From positions 40,248,926 through 40,312,925 of the forward strand of contig CM051036.1 in the NCBI GenBank assembly GCA_027627225.1: a stretch of DNA of 64,000 bases, in the 5' to 3' direction. Position numbers and translations under genes: made by a program. The notes under the pieces were generated by a model, which saw nothing but the letters and a program-made list of their open reading frames with translations, did no database searches and was not told the DNA's origin. Positions 53,501 through 63,487 of this stretch are shown in pieces (within the stretch, counting starts at the first letter, position 1; each line of letters starts with the position of its first letter). The stretch is from Congeria kusceri. Taxonomy: Eukaryota; Mollusca; Bivalvia; Myida; Dreissenidae.

Positions 53501-56500
53501 TAACAATACAAAAATTGGCACTTAAGTGAAATTATTTTTAATGCACACAAAGTAATAAGGACCTCCATGAGTTGACTATCCCATTTACGATTGTCAATTT
53601 TAATGATGTGGCCATAGTTCTTCAATGTAACATATTACTACTTGCCATATAGTGCTTTGCACACTACAACATTTTATCCAGTTTGTAGATCTGGAGATCT
53701 GGACACATATCGACAGTCCTCCTAAATTCTTTACAGAGTTTAAACCATTTTAGACAAGAAAAATGTTCAATGAATAAGCCACATATTTAAGGAATTTTAT
53801 GACTTTAAGGAATTTAATTGTCTCCTCTAAGGAGCTTTGTGGATATGGACCCAGCGGTTCGTGTTATATAAACAACATTTTGGAGAAAATAAGGACAAAC
53901 AAGAAAGAAATAACATTGAAACTATATGCGAACTCTTTTAAAGTTACGATTTTATGGTTGAGTTACTAGATGCGTATTTTTATTAGTAGCTATTTATACG
54001 GAAGCATAGGTCGGAATATATGTAGTGAGTTAATCAAATAAAAATCATTAAGTACACATGAAACCAATCCAGCTAAGTAAGAAGTAGTTTTTTTTTCTGA
54101 AAATTTAAAGAGGATCACAAGTGTGCCTTACACTGGTTAGGCATCAGATTTTCAGTCTTTTTTCCGGTATATATCTCATTTGTTTAACCATGGAATTTTT
54201 GTATACGCCACTGAGTTCTGCTTTTAGGACAATTCCCCGACATAATAGACATATCGATCTTAATCGGAAATAGTAAATTTTCTGCATATCATAAAATGTT
54301 CACGTTTTTTAGCATCATTCAATTAAGATTTTTATACAACAGTAAGGATATCACAGTTCTCTGCGCTTCACAATTTTATAATTTCTATAAATCGCGGTCA
54401 AAACATCCACGCTTTTCATGCGGATGACATATTGTTGTGCATGTCATCAAAATTTTCGAGCGCTTTTCTAGCAGATCTGGCTTTTAACATGAAAAACATT
54501 GCATCTTACTGTCAATATATGTGATTACGTAACTTGAACATTAAAATTCAGATAAGCGATTCAGATTTTGATTTTATAATACGCGTTGTCATACCTGATG
54601 TTAATGACAAGCAAATATATATTAAAAATATTTTGGTTTTTACATGAATAAGTATAGTTTTAATAAACTGATAGTAATATATACTCATATATACTAAAAC
54701 GTTGAATTATCTTTGCTTACTCGTATTGAATACAGCGTAGATGTAAATTATACAATACGAAGGGCCGGTCGTGTCCATTACCGCGAAAGTAGTAGGGTTT
54801 GAAAAGAACAATGCCTACTTTAACAATTAATACCGGACTAATTCAGTTTGAAACACTTGATAAACTAGATTAACAGTTTAATCTAACTGTAAAAATCATA
54901 CTATCAAAAATAAGACGCCTTTATCTCAAAGCCGACCCCACTCGCTACGCCCGCTACTAAGTCTGATTCTGCGCCATGTGTTGTTCTTTTCTTGAATGTG
55001 ACGTACGCATGTTAAAATTTCCGTACGTAAAAGTTCAACTAACGTTTTATTTAATTTTATATAATTGCCTGCTTAAGAATGATCCGAGTTGTAAAACACC
55101 CCAAAAACACAACAACTTAATTTTATTTATAAAATGCAGGATTGTCGGAAAAGGCTGAATTTTCCATGTAATATTGCAAATCAATGACTTTTCAACATGC
55201 AACAACAAAAATTCGTTATGTTTACATGCAATACATTTTTATAATCTGAATCTCTAAACATGAGTTAAATTTTTGGACGTGTGTTTGTAATAAGTCGAGT
55301 AGTAAGCATAAACGGCATGCCAACAAATACATCACGACGTCAACTCCAAAAGTAACGTCAAATTACGTCAGAACGCTTATACAGTAGTCGTGTTTGACGT
55401 TGTAGCGTAAACATATAAGATTTCAAAAATATTACATCCTAAAAATGGAAAAAAATAGCCTATTCAGTGATACAAATTTCGTTATTTTTCAAAATGAGGC
55501 CAAATTCGGCCCTTAACGCACCTACTCCTTTCCTTTCATTTAATATTACAAACATAACCACATGTTAATTTGAATATCACAAACATTACCACGTGCTCTT
55601 TTGTGTGAAAAAGTTCAATTTCTAAACACGTGATATCCAATTGCAATGATTGGAAAAGCTGAAGATTAATTTCAATATGATAGACATTTGTGGAAGCGCC
55701 CATTATATGCGGGACGAAACAACGCTTTCTGTATGTTTATCAGGTGCACCACGTGCTTAACATCAATAAGCGTCTTGTTCATCTTTGGATAAATATAGAT
55801 TATTATTGCGCATTGAAACTTGACCATGTTCTCGATCAATGTTTTCCAAAAAAAAGGTAAAACACATTCCGCTTTCATGGTTTTTTTCTCTTTCAATAAA
55901 GTCTCTTCTAAACATAAATCCACTGAAGGCGGCAAGCGTCGTCCCGGATTAGCCTGTGCGGACTGCAATCCGGGACATATATATATATACTTTTTTTTTT
56001 TACTTGTCGACATATTCGGTCTTCCCCATTATAAACTCCCATAAGTCGATTACAGGGACGGACCCAGTAATCGTAGGGCCAACTCCTAAACTAGCAACAA
56101 TTGGGGCTCTATCCCTAACACTTAACCTAACCCTAGCCTTAACTAAGGAAACCCAAACCTAATCCTAACCCTAACCCTAACCCTAGGGCCAGAAACCTTA
56201 AAAACTTTGTTGGGTCGCCATTTTTGGTCCCAATATATCGGCAACTTAAAAACTATATAGTATATGTTTTAGACCAAATTCGAACCCGGTTTGCCGTCAT
56301 CAAAATATTCAGCATATACCCGGTACCACTTGACCACTCTCCTTTTGCTTATATTCGTAGTTGTCTTAGTCAATACATTTCTACTCCTCATTTGTTTTTC
56401 TACATAAAGGACTTATGACTCTACAATTAGCTGTATAGCCTACATAATAAATTCAAATAAATTATTTGCATTGTAACATTATATATCATGAATTTAACAT

Positions 56501-59313
56501 GTAGTCTATACGAACGATACTAATTATGGTGACAGCTGATTTAGAGGTTTCGCGAAGTCTGATACATCAACACGAATGGGAACTAAAAACTAACTACATT
56601 TTGAGCCAAAGAAATAGCTGGATGGTACCCATTAAGTGAAACACTTAATCATTAAGAACATGCTCTTAACAGATGTTATATCTGGCCTTTGATTGGTTAA
56701 ATAGAACCTCGCCTTCTCAGAATTTGTAGTAAACATAACCATTTTGCACTTATCAATATTTTACTCCCGGGGTAGGGGGTTAGCGGCGGGCAAATATAGT
56801 ACTTTTGACTGAAAACAGTTCCAGAGAGGCGGGAATTTGACACGACGAATGATTCCGGGTCCCGGAAATATACTTTGTTCGGATTTTAGATCCCGGTAAT
56901 ATTGGCCCCCTTGGAAAAAAATATTGATAGGTGCATTTATGGCATTTATGGATATCTACTATACACATATATTTTTTGTTACCAATTTGTATAAACGGAA
57001 AACCATAACATGACCCTAACTTATAGAAATTTTTGAATTGTTTCAATAATAAATATATCTCGTAAACATAAATGGACGTTTCATTTATGTTTATGAGATA
57101 TATTTATTATTAGCAAAACTCTACCTTATCTCACATGTTAAATTATATATTAAAACAAAAAATTATTTTTCTATCATAGTATGTTGTCGAATAACCCATG
57201 GTAAGGAGTATAGATGCGTAGGAATTAGATCACAAGTGTGAAGCACGAGTGGTTTGATACCACGTATGTATACTCCTTACTTTGGGTTATTTGACAACAA
57301 ATTATCATTGATAAATATTATTTCGATTTTGAATTTTAAAGCTCCTGAATGAGAACTATATTTTATCTATACTCCTCATATCCTCCGAAAATAACATTAC
57401 TCGCGCGTTTCAGTGACGTCAAATAAATCATAAAAATTCAAAATGAAGTCAGCTTCATTGAAAAACCTAAGCGAATGCCGTCAGCTTCAAATCAAAGAAT
57501 CAATGTGACTTCATCTTCATTGATAACAGAGTGAACATATAATGTTAACATACGCAAACTTAAGGCATTGTTACGATTTGGATATCGCGCGTTTAAGCAC
57601 GAACAATTTTACTGAACATTTTTTCGATTACTTTTTATTGCATATAGTCTTTGTATTGTATATAGTCTATGTATTGTATATAGTCTATGTATTGTATATA
57701 GTCTTTGTATTGTATAGAGTCTATGTATTGTATATAGTCTTTGTATTGTATATAGTCTATGTATTGTATATAGTCTATGTATTGTGTATAGTCTATGTAT
57801 TGTATATAGTCTTTGTATTGTATATAGTCTATGTATTTTTTGTATATAGTCTATGTATTGTATATAGTCTATGTAGTGTATATAGTCTTTGTATTGTATA
57901 TAGTATCTATGGTAAAACATCCACATTTCGAATGTATTGTTTTGTTTTAATTGCTAAATTACTTTTATACTAAGACATGTTATAATCACCACTTATTAAT
58001 GATTGTTTGCCATTGAACATACACTGTAACATCTTTTACCATTGCAGCATGCATAATCTGTTCATTTTAGAAAAAGTTTATATTGAAATCATGTAACATA
58101 CCGGGTATATAAGTTATCCGTCAAACGAGTGAAACCTTATGTTATTTCAATAATGAAACTTAATTACACTTTAATTCATATAATACTGTTGTAGAAAATG
58201 GTTCGTACTTACACTTTATTTAATGAAATATTCAGATTTAAAAACGCATAAATATAAAGTTTGCCAAAGAATTTGATACATATTTTCACATAAGCTCTGC
58301 CTGCATGTTATGATTAAGCCATTATTCACAATGGTAACTACTGAAACAAAGAAGATAAAACACCATGGATGCTTCTTGATGGAGCAAACAGTAGGTAGAC
58401 ATTTGTGCCAAGTTATTTGAAAAATTTAAAATTTGACCTCTAAGTGTGACCTTGACCCTTGACCTCTAGATCTGGTTCATGAGCGCTTCACGCCATCTCA
58501 CTGAAAGTAATATTTGTGCCAAGTAGTTTAAAAATTCATGGCAAGTTAAAGCACAGACAAGCAACCTGCCAATTTTGACCTTCGACCTCTAAGTGTCACA
58601 TTGATATTTGACCTACAGACCTGATTGATGAGCACTACACACCATCTGATTTGTGCCAAGTAATTTCGTCGGACATGATGGACCTGACAATATGTCATTT
58701 TCTTACAAAGTTTAATTGAATTCGAGTTATCAGTTCCTGTTATCCCGGGCGGAAACGACAATTTCCTATTAACATGTCCTATTCATAATCAAAGGGTCAT
58801 AAATCCTTGAAAAATCATCAGGCCGGAAATACCTGACTATATGCGCACGTCCTCTTGGTTGGGATGTTGCATATACAGTTGCATTGATTTCAAATCATTA
58901 GTTCCTGAGATCTCGCGCGGATACGAACGGTTGGAAGGACGGTTAGACTGAAAAACGGACGGATAGATAGATTGACTTATACAATTGTTGGGAAAATGCA
59001 TTTGACACCCGAAATAAAATGAATAGCAGTTAAATAATAATTCGGACGGACGGACGGACATAGCGGCGACTATATTCTCTACCCTTTGGGGAGCATAACA
59101 CTCATTGATACTGAAAATTAAGAATCAATACAAATGCACGGCGAATATAACACTGAAATGTAATACCTTAGATAGAAACGTATAGTCCTGTTTGCTTAAA
59201 ACATCTGCAACATGTTCAAAATCTTCGTCATTTATTTTGAAGAAAATTTTTTCAGTATAATCAGAAGTATGTCCGTGTACTGTTGATAACAGAAACATAA
59301 ACATCGGAGACAT
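38509..59313 (-). CDS. Proprotein-convertase-like membrane protein (gene B)
   Basis: Tandem paralog of gene A with the same 13-exon phases: 59167-59313 (proposed exon 1), 43500-43592, 42723-42791, 42433-42567, 41813-41904, 41590-41681, 41107-41291, 40784-40975, 40340-40446, 39960-40069, 39641-39758, 39137-39417, 38509-38759; 623 residues. Signal peptide MSPMFMFLLSTVHG, prodomain, catalytic domain with Asp134 (AVLDVGVD), His180 (DHGTNVCG) and Ser354 (FGGTSAA), P domain (SVNFWGECSIGLWTI), a non-repetitive Lys/Ser/Asp-rich stalk, a membrane helix near 603-619 and a four-residue CRHR tail. The oxyanion position is Lys286 (FVYPSAKIG), as in gene A. Unlike A, the propeptide keeps basic sites (VFRKRSL, EQVRRRQ), the usual places for convertase self-maturation. 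Exon 2 ends at an apparent GC donor. Exon 1 is uncertain: it is 15.6 kb upstream, and an intact alternative lies at 63012-63176. Confidence 0.83.
42955..43065 (-). repeat. tRNA-derived SINE-like segment in gene B intron
   Basis: On the minus strand GAATAGCGCAGTTAAAGCGC (A-box-like) is followed about 45 bases later by GAGTTCGATACCC (B-box-like). It lies between TTTAAAGGGACTATGTC (about 42813) and an inverted, imperfect counterpart near 43275-43310, so it may be part of a TIR element like that at 32096. Confidence 0.5.
44111..45410 (+). repeat. About 1.3-kb interspersed repeat, copy 1
   Basis: Inverted partner of 54208-55527. Matching blocks include GTAAGGGCCGATTTGGGCCT, TTTGACGTTACTTTTGGAGT with TGACGTCGTG, and ATGACATCCGCATGAAAAGC. 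Divergence is moderate with small indels. A related edge motif in direct orientation (CTAGGGTCGATAAGTGCCGC) recurs at about 45630, so the element may extend to about 45680. Confidence 0.8.
46866..46924. repeat. Short hairpin
   Basis: GAATGAAACGGGCCTATCT and AGATAGGCCCTTTTATTTCAT form inverted arms around a 17-base loop; a small fold-back repeat. Confidence 0.6.
46983..47018. repeat. Short hairpin
   Basis: ACAGTGAAAATTA and TAATTTTCACTGT are inverted around TCACTCCGG. Confidence 0.65.
47195..47295. mobile_element. Palindromic MITE-like fold-back
   Basis: ATTCACTCGTGATCATAGA at the left is inverted as TCTATGATCACTCATGAAT at the right, with inner arms TTTTCACTCG(T)G and CAACTCGTGAAAA meeting at GGCTGCG. 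Nearly the whole block folds into one hairpin. Confidence 0.75.
47600..47790 (+). repeat. Interspersed repeat, copy 1 of inverted pair
   Basis: Shares, in reverse complement with 56455-56608, CAGACTTCGCGAAACCTCTA then AATCAGCTGTCACCATAATT and AGTATC, plus flanking CTCAAAATGTAG and ATTCGTGTT blocks. Confidence 0.8.
48045..48985. repeat. Tandem repeat of about 395 bp, three diverged copies
   Basis: The chain (C)AATATTTCCC-AAC-AAG-CCGGTGA-CCCTA-TTTTT, then ACATGTATGTG-AAATTT and AAATCTGTCGTTTG recurs at about 48090-48200, 48485-48595 and 48880-48985. Between them a CAAAACGAA/GAACCATACCTTGTTTGAAAA-like section is shared by the last two. Confidence 0.7.
52300..52690. repeat. Tandem-unit element fragment
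   Basis: Opens with a small palindrome-like CCCCATCGAAGGTGACGGGG, then two diverged units of about 190 bp that share CAAATT(C/T)GAT-A, AACCAAATC(G/A)CC and a GTGGCCCTTG/ACCATGAGTT section. Probably another member of the intronic tandem-unit family. Confidence 0.5.
54208..55527 (-). repeat. About 1.3-kb interspersed repeat, copy 2 (inverted)
   Basis: Reverse complement of 44111-45410; see its matching blocks, here GGCCAAATTCGGCCCTTA, ACTCCAAAAGTAACGTCAAA and GCTTTTCATGCGGATGACAT. Copies lie about 10 kb apart in opposite orientation within the same intron. Confidence 0.8.
56106..56187. repeat. Interstitial telomere-like (CCCTAA)n tract
   Basis: Degenerate CTAACCC words from about 56106 tighten into CCTAACCCTAACCCTAACCC at 56164-56184. 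The motif equals the TTAGGG telomere repeat of most animals including molluscs. Confidence 0.75.
56455..56608 (-). repeat. Interspersed repeat, copy 2 of inverted pair
   Basis: Reverse complement of the block at 47600-47790, with AATTATGGTGACAGCTGATT then TAGAGGTTTCGCGAAGTCTG. Confidence 0.8.
57183..57293. mobile_element. MITE-like TIR element
   Basis: TGTTGTCGAATAACCCATGG then TAAGGAGTATA at the left is inverted as TATACTCCTTACTTTGGGTT then ATTTGACAACA at the right, around a centre with ATCACAAGTGTGAAGCACGAG. About 111 bp, no coding capacity. Confidence 0.8.
57645..57905. repeat. 18-bp minisatellite, about 14 copies
   Basis: The unit TATTGTATATAGTCTATG (or CTTTG) repeats from about 57650 to 57905, one copy with a short TTTT insertion near 57837. 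Being a multiple of three, it stays open on both strands, but it lies in an intron and gives only low-complexity peptides. Confidence 0.95.
58380..59105. repeat. Interspersed tandem-unit repeat next to gene B exon 1
   Basis: ATTTGTGCCAAGT-(A/T)TTT recurs at about 58402, 58514 and 58649, with TTTGACCTCTAAGTGT-AC and TTGACCT words and CATCTGA/CATCTCACTG sections, spacing 110-135 bp. A tail of CGGACGGACGGACGGA and GGGGAGCATAA follows, as in other tandem-unit elements here. Confidence 0.6.
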
Positions 59314-59415
59314 TTTAACATTACCTAAATATCGTGATGACAGGGAAGTGATCGTAAATAACTCTTCACTGTATAAAATAAAGATAACACATTTCACGAC
59401 ATTGAAATTTATTAC

Positions 59416-59511
59416 CAATAGCGTGTAAGGCATTGCCTTTAAAACATCGGACAAGTGTTCAAAATCTTCGTCGTTTACTTTGACGAACAATTTATCAGTA
59501 TAATAAGAAGT
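59416..59511 (-). pseudogene. Broken copy of the convertase first exon
   Basis: Codes YYTDKLFVKVNDEDFEHLSDV then LKAMPYTLL, clearly related to exon 1 of genes A and B, and ends at a possible donor TTG|GTAATA in the right phase. It has no start codon in frame: a TGA lies upstream and the signal-peptide part is missing. It lies about 100 bp upstream of the proposed gene B exon 1, so it looks like a local tandem duplicate of part of that exon. Confidence 0.65.
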
Positions 59512-59999
59512 TAGATTTAAACGTGATACCGAATAGTGTCATTGAAATGCACTGAAAGGAAAATTTGAAATCAATAACTTTTCATTCTGAATACATAACT
59601 CGTACAGTAAGACATTGACGTGTCGACTTTTGTATTTTTAATATTAATAAATGTCTTCTTTCCTTTATCTTACATTAAACATTGATGTAGAATAAAAGCT
59701 ATGCGTGCTAAATGCGAAATAAATAGACACATTGTTTAAAGGAACATTTCAATTAAGAAGCTTCGTTAATATATGCGCTTTTATAGTAATTCCTATTTTA
59801 AATGACTAAGTAGGAGGCAGTAGTAAAATAACTAAAACTGGAAATACTTCTTTAATACCATTTTCTGTTTCAAGTATTAATTAAACACAGAAAGTGGATG
59901 TTTAAATAGCACCATAAGAAGTAAACAACAACTTCACCGCAACCAAACCCAACGTTTATCTGAAAGTTTAGTATAGTGTCAAGTACATTTTTATTCGTG

Positions 60000-62660
60000 T
60001 GTAATTATGTCTAGAGTTATGCGTCGTCGGCAACCGTCCGTCTTTGAGAGACGATGGTGTAGCTTCCGGTTTGGGTGTTCTATCGGCACAATCGTGAATG
60101 GCCGTGCAGTCCGATAACCGAGTGGCAGTCTCTTTTGCACTTGCTGCATTTAAATAGTGTTGCCTGCTGAGGCTGCTGTTTTTCCTTCCTCCTGGCTCTC
60201 TTTGCAGCAAGGTATATCTTTCTGGCATCCTCGGCTTCAGCAAGACTGCTGACTGGGAAGGCCTCCGATGACTGTGCTGTGCATGTTCTCGATGAAGGAC
60301 ATGATGATGGCAAGCAGTCTTGGAGGGCAGCCGATCTTCTGAAGCAGCCTGAAGAGCCCGGACTGGCTTACCAGGTCAAACGCCTTCGGCAGATCGAAAA
60401 AGGCGATGTAGAGGGGCATCTGCTGCTCTCGACACTTCTCTTGCTGCTGGCGTAGTGAGAAGATCATGTCTTCAGTTGACCGACCAGCTCTGAAGCCACA
60501 CTGGGACTCTGGATATACACGGGAGGCTAGGGTCTCCAGTCGCGCCTGGGCGACACGGGCGAAAGCCTTGCCTACAAAACTGAGAGGAGATATTCCCGGT
60601 AGCTGTTGCAGTCGCTGCGGTCTCCTTTGTTCTTGTACAGAGTGACGCCGTTTGCGTCACGCATGTCCTAGGCAATGTGGCCCTGTTCCCAGCCGAGGCA
60701 GATGAGTTCATGCAGAGGCTGAAACAGCGCAGGTTTCCCGTTCTTCAAGGCTTCTAAAGGGATGCCGTCACTCACAGGGGCCTTCCCGCAAGCGAGGCAA
60801 TCGATGGCTTTTCTGAGCTCTTCCAATATAGCCTAGGTGAGGTGTCTAGCTCCTCCATAACTGGCAGGTTGGTATGGCGTCCAGTGCAGTGTCTGTGACG
60901 ATATTGCGGGTTGCGTACAGCTCAAGGTAGTGCTCGATCCAGAGCTGCAGCTGCTTTCCCTGATCGGTAATAACTTCGCCCGTTTTATACTTCAAAGGGG
61001 CTGTCTTGGAGCTTGTGGGGCCGGTCGCCTTCTTGATCCCTTCGTACATGCCAAGTGTCAGCAGCTGTCTGTATACTGCTGCAGAGGTTCAGCCAGTAAG
61101 TGTTGGCGCAGTAGTGGGCGGTCTGCTGGCGGTCCTGAGGGCTTTGAGCGTACTAGGATTTGCCGACGCCTTGTAAGTCAGGAGGACCTTCCTCTTTGCC
61201 TTAGTCACGGGCTCCATCTCCTCCCAATGGGCCTCATTTCGGCACTCTTTCGCTCCTTATTCCGGTAGGCTGTAATCGCCGCGTTGTACACAGCGTCTCG
61301 GAGGTGGGACCACTTTGAGTCGATGGTGACAGCGGACGTCTCCTCTGTGAGAGTCTCTTGCATGTAAGTGACGAACTGCTGCGTCTTCTCGGTTTTTTTT
61401 GCACAGCAGGTGTTGATGCGCGGGCGACCCTTCTTGGAGTGGTGAAGCTTCTTCGGGAGAACTCGCACCTTGCTAGCCACGAGGGAATGGTCCGTGTCGC
61501 AGTAGGCACTAGGGTAACTGCTTGTGAGGAGGACACTGGCAAATTCCGCACGACTGGACAGGGCTCGACATTAACGGTAGTCCGTCTGTCCGGGAAAACC
61601 AAATTGTTGGTCCGGACAAGTCAAAAAAGAATGTGCTAGTCTAACTGGACAAGTGTTCTTCATCTCTAATTACGTAGTAACTAAATTGTTTAAAACATCC
61701 AGTAGTTTCGCTGAATTGCCTTCGAAAAGTTATTGTTTACATTCTAACGATAAAGCGCGAGTAATTCCGATTCTTACATGTAATACTACACCGTACTGTT
61801 GACAAGGGAAATAAATCGGACATTTTTTAATTCGCCGCACTGACACGGTTACTCCCCTTATATATTATTTTACGTCATCATTCTCACTTGCGCTTTATTT
61901 ACGTTAGTTTCACATTCAAGTACCATGTCGTCTGCATGTCAAGTTTATTTTTCTTTGGTTTTTCCTCGTCAAAATCAGTAGAAACATCCAAGAAATTCCT
62001 AAAGGTCGAAAAGAAACAAAATGTACTAGTAATTATGAAAATAAGAGAAAACGAAAGTTTGTGCCTAAGTAGCTGGAAGACTTTGAATGGCTAAGATATG
62101 ATGAAATGATATGAGGTACAGTCGCAGGTGACACCTCTTCTAGTCAGGTTTTGTGTCTATAAATGTTTGTTTAATAAATATCTTTTTAAACACTTAATTG
62201 TTGTTGTGAAATATTGTATAATTACATTTGAAGGTCAGGACAAGCGACTTTTTGGTCAGGACCAGTGAAATTTTGGGCTAATAGTTCCACCGGACAAGTG
62301 GTTTCAAAAGTTAACGTCGAACCCTGACTGGTGATGATGAGGTCTAGCTAGTGCCAGTGCCGAGAGCGTGGATGTCTCCACGACACCTGGTGGATATCCT
62401 TGCATTTGAAGAAGGTGTTGGTCACGCATAAACCATGGAGGCAGCACATCTCCAGCAGACGATGCCAGTTTTCGTTGATGAGTTTATCACCGGTAACTCC
62501 CACGCCCTGTGTTGTGCCGGCATCTTGCGATGACGCTGGAGTGTCCTTTTCAGTGGAGCTACAAAGCCTGGGCAGGGTGATATGGGGAACCAGCTGTTGC
62601 CCCTGCAGCAGACCCCCCCCCCTCTTCTCCACGCAGTTGGTGGATCCAAGTGAACTAAAA
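60000..62660 (-). mobile_element. Degenerate non-LTR retrotransposon remnant
   Basis: On the minus strand, from right to left, there is an endonuclease-domain piece near 62350-62600 (LCVTNTFFKCKDIHQVSWRH) and linker regions near 61205-61480 and 60846-61049. A reverse-transcriptase piece follows near 60290-60500 (QCGFRAGRSTEDM, FFDLPKAFDLV), then a C-terminal zinc-finger-like end near 60010-60160 (FKCSKCKRDC). The body is GC-richer than its surroundings. The segment that should hold the FADD active site is missing at about 60245, and several frames are broken, so it is inactive. The domain order fits a jockey/RTE-type LINE; clade is not resolved. It is interrupted by a TIR element. Confidence 0.75.
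61558..62326. mobile_element. TIR DNA element nested in the retrotransposon
   Basis: The left end CAGGGCTCGACATTAACG (from 61559) is inverted at the right end as GTTAACGTCGAACCCTG (to 62326). ACTGG at 61553-61557 is repeated at 62327-62331. Removing the element and one ACTGG restores a continuous retrotransposon frame across the junction, which fixes the duplication at 5 bp. It is AT-rich inside, with no transposase. Confidence 0.85.
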
Positions 62661-63011
62661 AGTGTCTAAAAAAACGGACGCAGTTACTTGCCCTTATATG
62701 ACATTCAAAACGTCAGCGCGGTCATATGACCTGACTGTCACTTTCGCTTGATCACGTGCCAAAAGGTTGAAATGTGTTTGACAGTCAACATTTCTCATTC
62801 TCGGGTAATGGGAATTTATCATTGTAGACAAAATTGAGGTATAATAACATATAATGTCTATTTTATGTAGACAGGCACCTCATAATTATAACATTAATGT
62901 TTTGTATAAAGACAGACACATGCCTCATATTGTAAATTTTAAATTACATGTATAAATTTTATATTTCAAACAAATAGCTAGAATATATTTTCAAACAATT
63001 TCCATAAATAC

Positions 63012-63176
63012 CTTAGAGTGAAATATGTAGTCCTGCTTCTTTAAAACATCTGAAATGTTTTCCAAATTTGCGTCGTTGAATTTGAAGAAAAATTTGTCGG
63101 TATATTCTGTCAGAGATTTTGCGTTATATATTAATATAAAAAACAAGAACAAAAACCGGATCAACATTTTAAGCAT
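63012..63176 (-). CDS. Third convertase-type first exon (signal peptide plus prodomain start)
   Basis: A 55-codon exon starting at ATG 63176: a hydrophobic signal peptide (MLKMLIRFLFLFFILIYNA), then SLTEYTDKFFFKFNDANLEN, ending HSK before a GTATTT donor in phase 0. It is closer to gene A exon 1 than to gene B exon 1. No downstream exons of its own lie between it and 59.3 kb. It could be an alternative first exon of gene B, or the remnant of a third gene whose body was lost. Confidence 0.65.
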
Positions 63177-63487
63177 TGCTGAAACGTCAAGCTGTAAGAA
63201 TCACTCTCACTGTCATAGCGGTTTCATTATTCATAACAAGTCAGGCACTAAAACTGTTCTATGTTTACCATCATTTGACTTATCTTTGAATTTGATTTGT
63301 TTTTAGAAGTATGGTAAAGGCTAAATAAATTTAATGAATTGTTTCTCAGGCACATTTTCCAAAAAATCAGGAGAGAGGGCGCATTTTTCTTAATTGAAGT
63401 ATTTTTTTTCTTTTTTCTTTTTCTCCTACTCTTTTCTATTGGCACTATGTAATGGCTTATTGAAACAAGTAAATAAGAACAGATTAA

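Larger units (their letters stand above)
43593..59166 (-). other. Gene B intron 1, repeat-filled
   Basis: 15.6 kb between proposed exon 1 and exon 2, with no host exon recognised on either strand. Repeats inside are listed separately; 45700-46850, 49000-52290 and 52700-54200 are AT-rich stretches in which I see nothing assignable. Confidence 0.55.

Noticed and set aside
44111..56608. One large inverted duplication
   Set aside because: The order of the two matched pairs is inconsistent with a single inverted block, so they are separate repeat families.
57542..57973. Open frames over the 18-bp minisatellite
   Set aside because: Same artefact: an in-frame tandem repeat giving Tyr/Val/Leu-rich peptides, no start context, splice logic or family.
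59416..59511. Working alternative first exon of gene B
   Set aside because: An upstream in-frame TGA, no ATG and no signal peptide; kept as a broken exon copy instead.
60237..60711. Host reverse-transcriptase-like gene
   Set aside because: Frames are broken, the active-site segment is deleted and the surrounding order of endonuclease to zinc finger is that of a dead retrotransposon.
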